DNA of 64,000 bases from Patagioenas fasciata (taxonomy: Eukaryota; Chordata; Aves; Columbiformes; Columbidae). Of this stretch, positions 1-11,315 are shown in pieces; position 1 is the stretch's first letter; each line of letters opens with the position of its first letter. The translations under genes and the position numbers were made by a program. Where the stretch lies: NCBI RefSeq assembly GCF_037038585.1, contig NC_092521.1, forward strand, positions 75,975,398 to 76,039,397, given 5' to 3'. Below the pieces are notes generated by a model, which was not told where the DNA came from, searched no databases, and was given only the letters and a program-made list of their open reading frames with translations.

Positions 1-320
1 CCAGCTCCTGAAGTGGAGAAAAGTGCTCTCTGAGGAAGAGTGTTGTCCCTAGTGCCACTTGTGTATCTACAAGCCCTCTGTTTGCAAGCCTAGGTATGGA
101 AATGGTTATACCCAATTCGCTACTTGATGTAAGCAATCATAATGGGCATCCAGCAACAGCCTATTTGACAGCTCAGATGCTCAAACCTCACTTTAGACCC
201 TTAAAGGCCTTATAAGCGTTATAGCAAAACCCTCCTAATTGCTCAGAACATTCTCTTCACACACTGGAAGATTTTGCTTTGCTCTGTTATCAACACTGGT
301 TCTATTACTGTATGTTGCAG
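1..320 (+). other. End of the last ADCY2 intron
   Basis: Non-coding sequence ending in a splice acceptor (TGTATGTTGCAG, 309-320) directly before the ADCY2 terminal exon. The rest of the gene lies to the left of the window. I see no repeat or other gene here. Confidence 0.8.
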
Positions 321-473
321 GTTACAGAGGAGACGAACAATGTCCTGCAAACATTGGGGTACATGAGCACTTGCAGAGGAATAATAAATGTAAAAGGAAA
401 AGGAGAACTGAAGACATACTTTGTACATACTGAAATGACAAGATCCCTTTCACAAGGGAATGTGGCATCTTGA
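321..473 (+). CDS. ADCY2: Adenylate cyclase type 2, terminal coding exon (partial gene)
   Basis: Last 50 residues and TGA stop of ADCY2, the membrane-bound enzyme that converts ATP to cAMP. The exon opens in phase 0 after a clear acceptor and reads VTEETNNVLQTLGY, then STCRGIINVKGKGELKTYF, and ends SLSQGNVAS. This is the conserved end of the second cytoplasmic catalytic domain (C2): the CRG-x-INVKGKG-x-LKTYF signature closes that domain in vertebrate cyclases, and the SLSQ-x-NVAS tail is specific to type 2 as I remember the human protein. Only this exon is present; the transmembrane segments, the C1 domain and most of C2 are off the left edge. The following gene, CFAP90, matches the human order ADCY2-C5orf49-FASTKD3/MTRR and supports the call. 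No disruption is visible. Confidence 0.95.
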   Translation, partial: VTEETNNVLQTLGYMSTCRGIINVKGKGELKTYFVHTEMTRSLSQGNVAS

Positions 474-3165
474 AGATTGCTTGTACGTGTCATCAATACC
501 ATATTTTGAGGAAAGTATCACGCACTTTTTAACTACATTTCGGCCCTTACCATGCGTGCTATTTTCTGGTATGTGGCACTTATTTTAATATGGCTGCAGA
601 ATAGTCCCATGAGCCATCATTTTGCACCTTGATATTCCTGTGTTCAAGGACAGTTGCGATGTACGCTATAGGACTGGAAGATTGTACTGCAACTTGCACA
701 GTTATTCAAAGACAAGAAAAGAAGGAATAGGAATTAAAGGAGATAATTCATCCTGAAAGGACTAAAAAGAGATGTTAGTGACAAATGCGGGGGGAAAAGG
801 CAATAAAGCTAGGGGTGCCTACTATTTTCTGATGCATGGTGTTTTCTGGAAAATACAGTCGCTCCCCAATAGCATCCACTAATCTGGTATTAAAGTATAC
901 AGTATTTGTAAATAAGTTTATCCACACATGATTTGGATGTGATCACCAGTTGCATCTCATAGCCAGGGACACGTTGGGTGGCTTGCTGGCATTCTTTCTG
1001 AAGAGAGAACTAACAATGCTGGAATAGTTTTGTACAAACGTGTCAAATGTTTTGAAGCTATTGTCTTTTGTAAGGTTAATTCATTAAAAGTTTATATGTA
1101 CTTTGTCTTACTGTTGCTGTCTCTTAGTTTTGCTTCCTTCCATGGCTTCTGTCACTTTAAACCTGCGTGTCCTCTGCTGCTGCTGCTTTTTATTCAGCAG
1201 TTAAATGTTGGGACAGGCTGTGTCCAGCTATCTCAACAGGTTCTGTCAATAATATCTGCTAGACTTGCTGTTGCCTTTCAGAAATTGCATCACCTCTTTT
1301 GTCTTCAGTCTTGGGTGGCATCCTGGGCACTTGGCAGACATTTAGTCCCTAGGTGATACAGAAGACTTACCTCAAATCCATGAACACAAGCAAAGCGGGA
1401 GATACTGGAGACAGTAGTAGTGTTGCTATTTGCAACCGGCCTGCAATGCTTAAACAATAACTAGGAGAAGCTGTATAAGAGAAAAAATGTTTTGTTTGTC
1501 TTGCACTTTAACAACTTCTTTTGCTTGTGCAAGCCTGTCACTTCACTTGTACAATGCCGGATTTCATAGGATATTTAAAATAATTTATCAGGACATGAGT
1601 ACGAGTGGAACATACAAAAAATGCTATTTTTTGAATATTCAAGATTAATTTAAATCCCAGTGCATTAAAGAGTATCGCACTTGCAGAGTTTCATAGATGA
1701 GCCAAGTGAAAGACTAAAAAAGCAGGTAATCGTACTATCTATGCTCCTTTGAAGTATAGATAGTAAACGTTAATTTTTGCTTTGCTGTAATCAGGACTTG
1801 AAATTAACATATTCTTTAGTCATAACAGCCTAACAAGACCAAAATTAATAAAATCCTCCTATTTAAAAAATAGCATATAATTACAAGATTTGTTTTCTGA
1901 CTGATATGGTATGAACATAGAAGTCAACTTATGCACTGTTACCCCTGGCATGTTATTGAAATGTAAAAAGTGTTCAGATTTCTCATTAATGAAACATATA
2001 TTGGCATTTGTATTGCATTGTTGTCCTTTTAGAAGGAGTTCTCAAAATTGTGGGTCACAAATAAATGGCATCAGGCCACAGGCTCACTGAGTGTGGCATG
2101 TTTACTCACAGCAGCCATCTGCTCGCTAGCAAATTGGAATGGCAGTAGATTTCAGATGCCTATATTTGCAGTAAAATACACAATCTGAATTTTGATCCCT
2201 TGAAGTTAGTCTAAAAGCAAAATGCAAGTTATTTCAGTGATGTCCAACATAATACACTTGATGTTTCACCCAGAGCTGGGAACTTTTGATCAGTAAATCT
2301 CAAAATAGGTGGTCAGTCTAATAAAATCTCTTTTAAAATGTTTTGTTGCCTTTATGATTTCTTCCTTTTAATTAATAAGATAAATATTTTCCAGTGGAAC
2401 AAAAGGCTTTCCAAATAGCTCACATGGCAGCAGAAACAATATCCCAGTCATTGCCCAAAACAAGCTATCACTCATCTATGCTTAAGACTTCTAAATCCCT
2501 CCTCTCCACTTACTATAAATTTGTCCAGGAACAATTAAAAAAAAAATGTAAAATCTCTGAGACTTTGAGTGTACTCTGGGCCCTTAAAATCATTCTGGTA
2601 TTATGACAGGTGAAAGCAATCATTTCTTACTGTGGATGAAAACTCTTTATGTAAAGTTGATTATATTGTACTGTTGTATTTATGTGCAGCTTCCAGGTAT
2701 AACATGTACATTCAGGATTTTGCTTTTCATTTGTATTCTTGCACACTTTATGCATTGGTAGCAAACCTTGTACCTAACTTGATAGCCTTGTTTCTATTAT
2801 TTTTATAGAGGTTAAACAATATTATATTTCTTTAAGCCATGAAATGTTACAACATTTGAATGGCCATGAGTGAACTGGTCCAATGGTATATAAAGATATA
2901 TATGTGCCCTCCAACAGCATGTTGAAAATGCCCTTGTTTAGAGAACTCATGTTTCTCTGGTGTTCTCTCATTTTGCAGTTGCATTCTGATTCTTGCAGCC
3001 AAATCCCACTAACGAACAAGGAAGTGGGCAAAAGATCTGCATCTGCAGTGTGATGCCCAGACAAAGAAAGGTGCACACCATCCTCTCTCCAGCCTTCAGT
3101 TACTGACTATTATTATCTTTCTAGTGCCAAGAAACCATTTGTATCCAATAAATACTTTTTGTCTT
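474..3165 (+). other. ADCY2: Probable ADCY2 3' untranslated region
   Basis: AT-rich, stop-filled sequence after the ADCY2 stop. Canonical AATAAA signals occur at 802-807, about 1847, about 2063 and 3147-3152. The long human ADCY2 3' UTR makes the 3147 site a reasonable distal end, but which sites are used cannot be read from sequence. No CR1 or other recognisable repeat was seen here, fitting a conserved UTR. Confidence 0.5.
3147..3152 (+). promoter_or_regulatory. ADCY2: Candidate distal poly(A) signal of ADCY2
   Basis: AATAAA followed within 15 bases by the T/G-rich stretch ACTTTTTGTCTT. It is about 2.7 kb after the stop codon. The assignment to ADCY2 is inferred from position and strand. 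Confidence 0.4.
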
Positions 3166-5045
3166 CCAATGCATTTTACATCTGCTGTTTATACTGTTTT
3201 ATTTTTCCCCTGTCTAGATTGACCCAGAGTTCTTATATCCTCTTTCTTCCTCTCCTGCAGCAATTTCATCTGCCTCCGTAACTGGGTATAACACTGCTCA
3301 CGTATCAGTGTGTAACTTGGAAAGCTTCATGATAACCATGTAAACCTGCACTCAACATGCCATACAGTCTACATCACAGTAAGGTTCAAGTTCTACAACT
3401 TCCATTTCGGTGCCATAGTTCATAGGTCACTAGCAAACCACAAAGAGTATGATTTCCAGAAGTACAAGGCAAATGTATTTCACACCGTGAGGAAGCAGCC
3501 AAAAGATCCATATAAGAGTGATTCGCTGTGGTCTGGGAAAATGAAATCCTAACAGGAACACCTGGAGAGCCCGCTAGATTTCTTTTTCAAAGTCAGTGCT
3601 TTGCTCCAGCTTATGGAGGGCTACAGAATGACAGGAAGATTAGACTTGCAGGTATTTCTGTTAACTACAAAAGTAGTTTGGATTACCTGTAAATTAATGC
3701 TATTTAGCTGCTGATTCTAAAGAGAGACATTAGCATCTTACTTGTGTTAAAAGCATTTTTCATGCTCTTTATATTCCTCTAGGAGCTCTCTATTTTGTAA
3801 AATATCTATAGACCTTCCCTTTTTCTGCTGAGGCACAGGCAGAAGTCAGTCTGCTTGTTTCTAAAGCAACAGCTGTGCACACCTGAAGGCAGACCTGCTG
3901 AAAGTCTGTCCCGTTTTGTTTTCAGAACTTTGTATCAGGACAAGTAATTAGCGATGTTGTCAGGATGCTTTATAGAGCAACAGATTTACTGCATTTAAAG
4001 CAATTATTACCTTGTCCCTTGATAGTAGTTTTCCTTTTAGTTGTACTTCTGTGTGAAGATATTTTTTCTTCTTCAGATAGCAGATTCTCATTCACCTGAC
4101 CTAGATACCACCCTTCAACATTTTTACAGATTGACCCCAAACAATTTTGAGATTAGGAATTTTTAGTTTTATTCTTCCTTTCTTGTCTAAAATAGTGGAG
4201 TGAATCTGGGGTGGAAACAAATACAGAATGAGCTATATGTGCCTTAACTAAAACATGCAATTAACAGAGTATTTTGTTCCTTGGAGCACATCAAATTTGT
4301 GTCAATTTGTCAAAACTGGTGTATAAATCAGTTCATCCTGAAGTTTGCTACACATTAATTTTAAATTGTTTCAAATTTAGGAAAAGGAATTATTCAGGTC
4401 AATGTAGTTTTGAATACGTCAAAATCAAAGATTAAGGACATTTTAATCCTCTTTGCAACTACAAAGATCTGATCCCCTTCATGTTGTAGGATGCCATTGT
4501 TCAAAACAAAGATTCTGCCAAGAATTGTTTGAATTTTTTTGATGGAGTATTTTTCAAATATATTTGTAGCTGTGAAAATCTCAGTTTTGACATGAAAAAA
4601 TGCACGAAGTATTTTGAAAGATTGATGCTCCTGGACTAGAAATTTTCATGTTTGCATTTCAAAACAGTGTTACAAATAGCAATTGTTATGAAAGTAATGT
4701 TACCTCATGTAGAAAGTTGTACATTACTCTACTTACCAAGAGGGTGATTGAACAGAATATTAATCTGAATTGGAGTATCCATTCAGCAGATGTCAATCAC
4801 CATAAACATGTAAATTCCGTCAGTTAATCAGTTATCATTTTACAATTGTTTTATAATTCATTAAAATAAAAAGAATTATTCAAAAAGCCTAATTCTCCAT
4901 TCAAGCAGTTGAAATCCTAGTCACAAGCCAACAAAGACATGTTTGTAATCTGCAGACTGAGGCTCAGTCATAGCAATTGTGTAGAGAATTACTTGAAAAA
5001 ACAGATATATTCAAGAAAAGTTTAAAAATTTCCTGAATAGCTCAT

Positions 5046-5110
5046 GAAAAAAAAAAACTACATACACCAAAAAAAACCCTCAAAACCAAACTAAACCAAC
5101 CAACCAAAGA
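5046..5110. repeat. A-rich simple sequence
   Basis: Runs of A interrupted by CT, CC and AACC units (CCAACCAACCAAAG at the end). Low complexity and not coding. Confidence 0.8.
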
Positions 5111-5502
5111 GAAAACCGAAAAACCCTGAAGACTGCAAAAGGTGTGGTGACTTCTGTAGATGATGTACAGCTGTCTCACTCTCCTTCAGAAAACTTTTGA
5201 AGAGCCTCCCTGTTTGAGATGGGCAGCCTGTCACTAATTGGGATCTAGAAGAAACAAGCCCTCGTGTGAAACAACTGGCTTGGACCAAAACTGCGGTAGG
5301 GGAAAGGGGACAGAGTTTTTGAACCATTTTTGTTTCAGCCTCTTTTTCAGGGTCCATGGGATGGAACATTTGTGGCAAAGATTGTCTCTCCTTCGTGGCT
5401 CAGCTGAGAATCAGGAACACATGGCAATCTGGTATCTGCTGAGGTAAAACACCAAGGACAGGAGGTGAATTGCTAAGCCTTAATTTGACAGCAGGCCAGC
5501 CA

Positions 5503-5832
5503 TCTCTTATAAATATCTCAAAAGTGGGTGTCAAGAGGATGGGACCAGACTCCTTTCAGTGGTGCCCAATGATAGGATGAGGGCAATGGGCACAGACTGA
5601 AGCACAGGAGGTTCCATCTGAATATAAGGAGAAACTTCTTTACTTTGAGGGTACCAGAGCACTGAACAGGCTGCCCAGAGAGGTGTGGAGTCTCCTTCTC
5701 TGGAGACATTCAAAACCCTCCTGAACACATTCCTGTGCGATCTGCTCTGGGTGAACCTGCTTTAGCAAGTGGATTGGACTAGATGATCTCCAGAGGCCTC
5801 TTCCAACCTAAACCATTCTGTGATTCTGTGAT
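5503..5832 (+). mobile_element. CR1 LINE, 3' end, plus orientation
   Basis: Typical 3' CR1 sequence: GTGTCAAGAGGATGGGACCA near the start, GGCTGCCCAGAGAGGTGTGG in the middle, GATTGGACTAGATGATCTCC near the end, closing in CTGTGATTCTGTGA. 5'-truncated, as most CR1 copies are. Non-coding. Confidence 0.9.
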
Positions 5833-8159
5833 CTTAGCTCTAAGTGACAAGTTTGAAACAGGTATGTCAGTTTGTAGTGAGAACACAGATACTGTGCGTT
5901 TTCTGCTTATCAATGACCTGTCCAGTTACAAGTCCTCTGTCCTCTTGTATCCGTCCCATCCCTGTCCCCGTCACTGTCATCTCTGTCCCTATCCGTCCCT
6001 ACCCATTACCATTTGCTTTCTAAATTTCTTTTAAAAAAGTCCAGTTAGACATTTTTGAACAGTCACCTTGGCCCTGAGACACCTTTATGGCCATAAAAGT
6101 ACTTATTAACATATTCAAAATTCAGGAACTTCAGCAGCAGAACCTGAGGGACACATGGCTATTCCCTAAAAAAGCATGCAATTCTATTTCTCCTCAAGAC
6201 ACAGAATTCAACTTTTAACACTTCCGTCTCTGATCTCAGCTGCATTTGAATGCAAAGTTTTGGCCATATAGATTAAAATTGCTCCATCGCCCTCTCACAG
6301 TTGTTTACCTGTTCATATTTAAGTTACTAAGGAAACAGACTGACCTCCTGTGAGATTCTATAACAGGAACATACACTTAACAGTAGCATTGTAGTAGCAT
6401 ATGATCTAAGTCTGGTTGTAACTGGAATAAAAACCCTTGGGCATTCATATCCTGCTTCTGGGGAATCTGCAAAAGGTGACCAGGAAGAAAAAGCCATTGT
6501 AAAATTCAAATAATTATAAAGGGTTTTATATAGGTTTATTGGGCAGGAAAAATGAACTGAAAAAGCATAATTTTAAATTATTTCAGATGGAAGGCTTAGG
6601 ACAAATCTCTAAAGCGCATTCAGCGGTATTTTTGACAATCTGTATTGCATGCAGATTGTGCGATTCAGTTAATGCCATCTTAAATGTTAATCAAAGTGAG
6701 CTACATGTGAACAGCAGAAAGAAAACTGGAGAGAAACCTTTCATATCTGACTTCAGAGCTCTTGCCTAGTTTATATTTCTGGCGAGCAGTTTCTTGCAGC
6801 TCTATTTATAGCTACAGCTTCAGCTGAGCTGCTTGTTCTAAATGGGCTTGCTGTCTCTTGGTGCTCGGACTAAACTACAGAAAAGCACTTGCACGGTGGC
6901 AAACGTGTCTCTGCGTAGGAAGCTGATGTAAGGCAGCTGCTGGATTTTCGATTCCACTGCTCACTTAGGCTGCGCTAATTTGGCCCATGCTACAGAAGGA
7001 AGAGGGTCCTAATTGGTAGAGGGATGTTATTAGTTAAGCAGATGGAAATTGTCACAAATGATTAAAAAAACACCCACCCAAGTCTGTAGAGTATAAATGC
7101 CCCCACAATGCACTTGCAAAGAAGTATGAGACTATATTACTCAGTGTGTTAGTGATGGGGGAGTGGCAGCTATATAGGAGAGGTGGGACTTTTTAAATCA
7201 GTAGGCCTGGATTATTGTCTGGGTCCAAGATGCCCAAAACAATCAGTTGTGAAGATTTCTGGTACTATGAATGTTGTGGGTTTTTGTTTTGTTTTAAATG
7301 AATCTTGGATGTTCAGTAAAATTCAAGATGCCTCGAAGACTGCAGTTGTGAAAGTGCTTGCCACAAGATACTGGTAGCAATAATAATAGTAATGCTGGAC
7401 CTGCAGTGCATTATTTCAGCAACTGTGGTTGCAGAAATGGTAAAACAAACAAAGCTTGTTGCAGATCCCCAAGAGGCGCAGTAATAAGAAGCACAGGCTA
7501 CATGTAAGTATTAAAGGAGGATAACTGTGGGGTGAATATTGAAACTAGAAGCCAAGTGCTACTCGGCCAGAGCAGTTTTAGAGTCAATCTGTTGTTAGAT
7601 TTGCACCTGGAAGATGCTTAATTTCAATACCCCCAACATGAGTGTTTGTGTGTGTGAGAGATTTCCAATTGCACTGCTTGAAATGGCTCAACATCCCACT
7701 AAAACTCGTGGGCAAGGAGGCACTGGCCAAAGAAACCACACGTTGTTCAAGACTCAGGATCATCATTCTGGTGGAAACTCCACACTACTGTGTGTTTTTA
7801 TTCAACTTCTCAAATGCAAAGGTGATTTCTGGATTAGTGCAAACTGCCACGGCAAAAAGCAAGTCCCTTTCAGCCAGGATTTGCTCAAACCTTCTTCCCC
7901 CGCATCAGAGGACACAGAGGATGAGGCAACTGGCCTGAGGGAGGACAGTGCTGGAGCCCCAGGCCAGGCTGTGGGACGTGCTTCTTGCTGAGGCAGCCCT
8001 GAGGCCACTGCTTAAAACTGGGCCCAACCCTCACATGCAGGTGTGAGTTAGCCCACACTCCCAGGTTTAACACCACTCTGGGGTAACACCCAGAGCTTCC
8101 CTGAGCTCCCCATGGACACGACCACTGGGGCTCAGCTGTGCCTGGGGGATGGTTCCTGT

Positions 8160-8655
8160 CACAGAATGGTTAGGGTTGGAAGGGCTCTGGCACCCTCAAA
8201 GTAGTTTCTTCTCATAATCAGATGGAACGTCCTGTGCTTCGGTCTGTGCCCATTGCCCCTCATCCTGTCTTTTGGCACCACTGAAAGGTGTCTGGTGCCA
8301 TTGTATTGACATCCACCCTTGAGATATTTATAAACATTGATAAGATCTCTTCTCAGCCTTCTCTTCTTCAGGTTGAACAGACCCAGCTCTCTCAGTCTCT
8401 TCTCAAACGAAAGATGCTCCAGACCCCTTATCATCTTTGTAGCCCACTACTGGAGTCTCTCCAGTAATTCCTTGTCCTTCTTAAACTGGGGAGCCCAGAA
8501 CTGGACACAATACTCCAGATGTGGCCTCACCAGAGCAGAGCAGAGGGGCAGGATAACCTCCCTCGACCTGCTGGTCACACTCTTCATGATGCACCCCACC
8601 ATACTGCTGGCCTTCCTGCCCACAAGGGCACACCGTGTGCTCCATCAGGCTGCCT
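8160..8655 (-). mobile_element. CR1 LINE, 3' half, minus orientation, abutting the CFAP90 CpG island
   Basis: On the minus strand it reads the CR1 3' region and ends at the CACAGAATGG boundary (8160). The plus strand shows TCTCTTCTCAAACGAAAGAT and CCAGAACTGGACACAATACT, both familiar CR1 segments. Its truncated 5' end stops where the CpG island begins, about 150 bases before the CFAP90 start codon. Confidence 0.9.
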
Positions 8656-8774
8656 CAGACTCCGGGTCGCGCCCGGGAGGGGCCTGGCCCAGTGCTCCCC
8701 GCCGCTGCAGCCCGTTCCGCGGCGCTACGGGCCCTCAGCCCGCCCCGGCCCCGCCGCCCAGACCCTCCCTTAGC

Positions 8775-8787
8775 GTTGCCGGGTAAC
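8775..8787. promoter_or_regulatory. RFX X-box (ciliary promoter motif)
   Basis: GTTGCCGGGTAAC is two perfect RFX half-sites (GTTGCC and GGTAAC) around a single base, ending 17 bases before the CFAP90 ATG. RFX factors drive ciliary genes through this motif in animals. The motif is seen; its use here is inferred from the gene's ciliary role. Confidence 0.75.
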
Positions 8788-8804
8788 GGCGGCCGCTCGG
8801 CAGC

Positions 8805-8996
8805 ATGGCCTCTCCCGCCCCGCCGGCGCCGCCGGGCGCCCCGGGCGCAGGGGGGTCGGAAGGGACAGAGGACGCATTCGGTGTCGCGGTGGCAAAGGGT
8901 CGGCAGCCTCCCGTCTCCGCCCTCTCCGCCTTCAGCTACATCCCGGCCAGACGGGAAGGGCCTCCGGAGCTCAGCTATTTCCACCGGCTGGGCAAG
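8805..8996 (+). CDS. CFAP90: CFAP90 coding exon 1
   Basis: 64 codons from ATG to GGCAAG, with donor GTGAGG at 8997. Ends in phase 0. Encodes the Pro/Gly-rich N-terminus and the SYIPARR / [11 protein letters not shown] segment. Confidence 0.9.
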
Positions 8997-11265
8997 GTGA
9001 GGGAGGGAGGCGAGCGGAGCGGAGCGAAGAGGGGGGAGAGCCGAGCCGAGCCGAGCCGGGCCGGGCCGGGCCGGGCCGGGCAGCGCAGCGCAGCGCAGCG
9101 CAGCCTTGCGAGAGTCGTCAGATGAGCCTTGCAAGAGTCGTCAGAGCCGCAGGGCCAAGCCTTTTCCGTGGGTTTCCATGCAACGTGAGGTCATGAGAAT
9201 GACATTGAGGTAGTGGAGAGAGTGCGGAGGCGATGAAGCTGGTGAGGGGCCTGGAACACAAGTCTGATGAGGAGCAGCAGAGGGAGCTGGGGCTGTTTAG
9301 CCTGGAGAAAAGGAGGCTGAGGGGAGACCTTATCGCTGTCTACAAGTACCTGAAAGGAGGTTGTAGCATGGAGGGTATCAGTCTCTTGTCACAAGTAGCA
9401 AGTGATAGGACAAGAGGAAACGGCCTCAAATTGCACCAGGGGAGGTTTATGTCAGATGTTAGGGAAAAAAATCATCACAGAAAGGGTTGTCAGGCATTGG
9501 AACAGGCTGCCCAGGGAAGGGGTGGAGTCACCATCCCTGGAGCTGTTTAAAAGGCATTTATACAAGGTTCTTAGGGACATAGTTTAGTGCTAGAGTTAGG
9601 TTATAGTTGGACTCAATGTTCCTGAGGGTCTCTTCCAAATGAAATGATTCTACAATTCTGTGATTCTATGACATTGTGCTCGGTCCCTCTACAAGGGCTC
9701 AGCCCTCACTGTGTTCCAGTGTATGAAGGGTGGCTACAAAGAGGATGGAGTCCCACAGAAAAGATGAAGGTTAATGGTAGAAGTTACTGCTGGGGGAATT
9801 GCTATTGGAGACAAGAGGGAAATTTTTCACGATGAGAAAAATCAACCGATGGAATAACCTCCCCAGGGAAGCAGTGGATTCCCCAACACTGGACTTTGAA
9901 GATTTAGCTGAACGAGGTGCTGAGCTACCTTGTCTAGACTGTGCTTTTGCCCAGAAAGGTTGGACCAGATGATCCTTGTGTGAACAGCAACTTGTGAGAC
10001 TTCGCGGGTCGTGTGGCCCTAGACAGGGTGCAGATCCCAGCACAGCAATGGGCATTAAAGGAACAGCACATCCCCTGCGTTGAGTCGGTGGCCCTGCTGA
10101 AAGCCAGGTGGATTTGTAATTTCAGACTCTTTGCATGTTTATTTCAGTGTTACACCAAGAAGGTGCTCTGACCCAAAGGTAAATGGGCACAGTTGGTGCC
10201 ACGGTTAACAAAACACGGGAAAGCCCAAGAAGAGTCGTGGTAGGGCAGGTCAGGGGCCCGGCCTGGTGCACTTGGGGCCAGTGGAGCTCACAGTCTATCC
10301 AACATGCACGGAATTAACAACCATATGGTAGAGCTTTTGCTTACATTATAAAGCCTGCTTTCACACTCCAGATGACCTGGTTTGTGGGAAGTGCTGCTCC
10401 AGTGGCATGGAAACAAAACGTGATAACAGCCGCGTAATGGGTTTCTTCACAGAACAAGCCTCAGCCACAAGGGAGGAAGCAGATTCGACCCAGTCTTCTG
10501 CACAATTAAAGAATTAAACCATTTGAAATGTTTTATTTATCCAGGAAAGGGAAATTCATTCTTTTTTGCAGCTAAAATACCTAAAATCAACTGTGTGTCA
10601 GAGTCTGAAGCAGAGAGAAATAGAGGAAGACGTCCTCAACACGTGGCGAGAAGCCAGAATTCCTGCTATTTAATCTCTTGGCTGACAGTTGCTCTCCCGA
10701 TTGCTTTACATAAGTTACTGTAGCCAATTTGCATCGTGTTTCCTCTTCTGTGCCATAGAGAAAGCTATTATCTATTTTATGTGTGTCTGGAATATTAATG
10801 AATGTTTGCAAAGTGCTTAGTGTTAGTACACAGAGGGTGCCCACTCTGAGTGCAAATTTATTGTCTGCTCTTCGTGAATCACTTGCTCTGATGCTTTAAG
10901 AAACAGCTCCCCATCACCACCACCTAAGCCAACTAAGTCAGCATTTAACAACAACGACAAACAGCAGCAAAAAAGTTATCAGTATATGGAGCACAAAGTG
11001 TTTTCTCTACACATCTGACAGGAGATTTTTAACAGGTCATCTGGAACAGGGCTAGCTTTTAACAGGCTGGCTACCTGTCTGTGAGTTCCAGAAAGACTGA
11101 GTTATCTGTTCTGATACAGGTAACAAATAATGGACAAATAATGCTACGGGAATAAAACTAAATAAGCAAATAACATTCCCAGTGGTGAGCACAAATTAGA
11201 TGCCCACTAAAATTCTGAATGAAACTGGTAGCATTGGGAAGAAAGGACAAGCAATGAAGCACAGA

Positions 11266-11315
<50 letters not shown>

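Larger units (their letters stand above)
3166..8159. other. ADCY2-CFAP90 intergenic region
   Basis: No convincing coding exon on either strand. It contains an A-rich patch (about 5046-5110, poly-A followed by CCAAC-type units) and one CR1 tail (5503-5832). The rest is unremarkable AT-rich sequence, becoming more GC-rich from about 7860 towards the CFAP90 promoter. Confidence 0.6.
8656..9147. promoter_or_regulatory. CFAP90: CFAP90 CpG island and promoter
   Basis: Very GC-rich, CpG-dense sequence that starts sharply at the edge of a CR1 copy, covers CFAP90 coding exon 1 and runs into intron 1. It contains the RFX X-box at 8775-8787. No TATA box is evident. The long open frames on both strands here are a product of GC richness, not extra genes. 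Confidence 0.8.

Noticed and set aside
8655-9134. 159-codon minus-strand open frame opposite CFAP90 exon 1
   Set aside because: Shadow of a GC-rich coding exon and pentamer arrays, with low-complexity composition.
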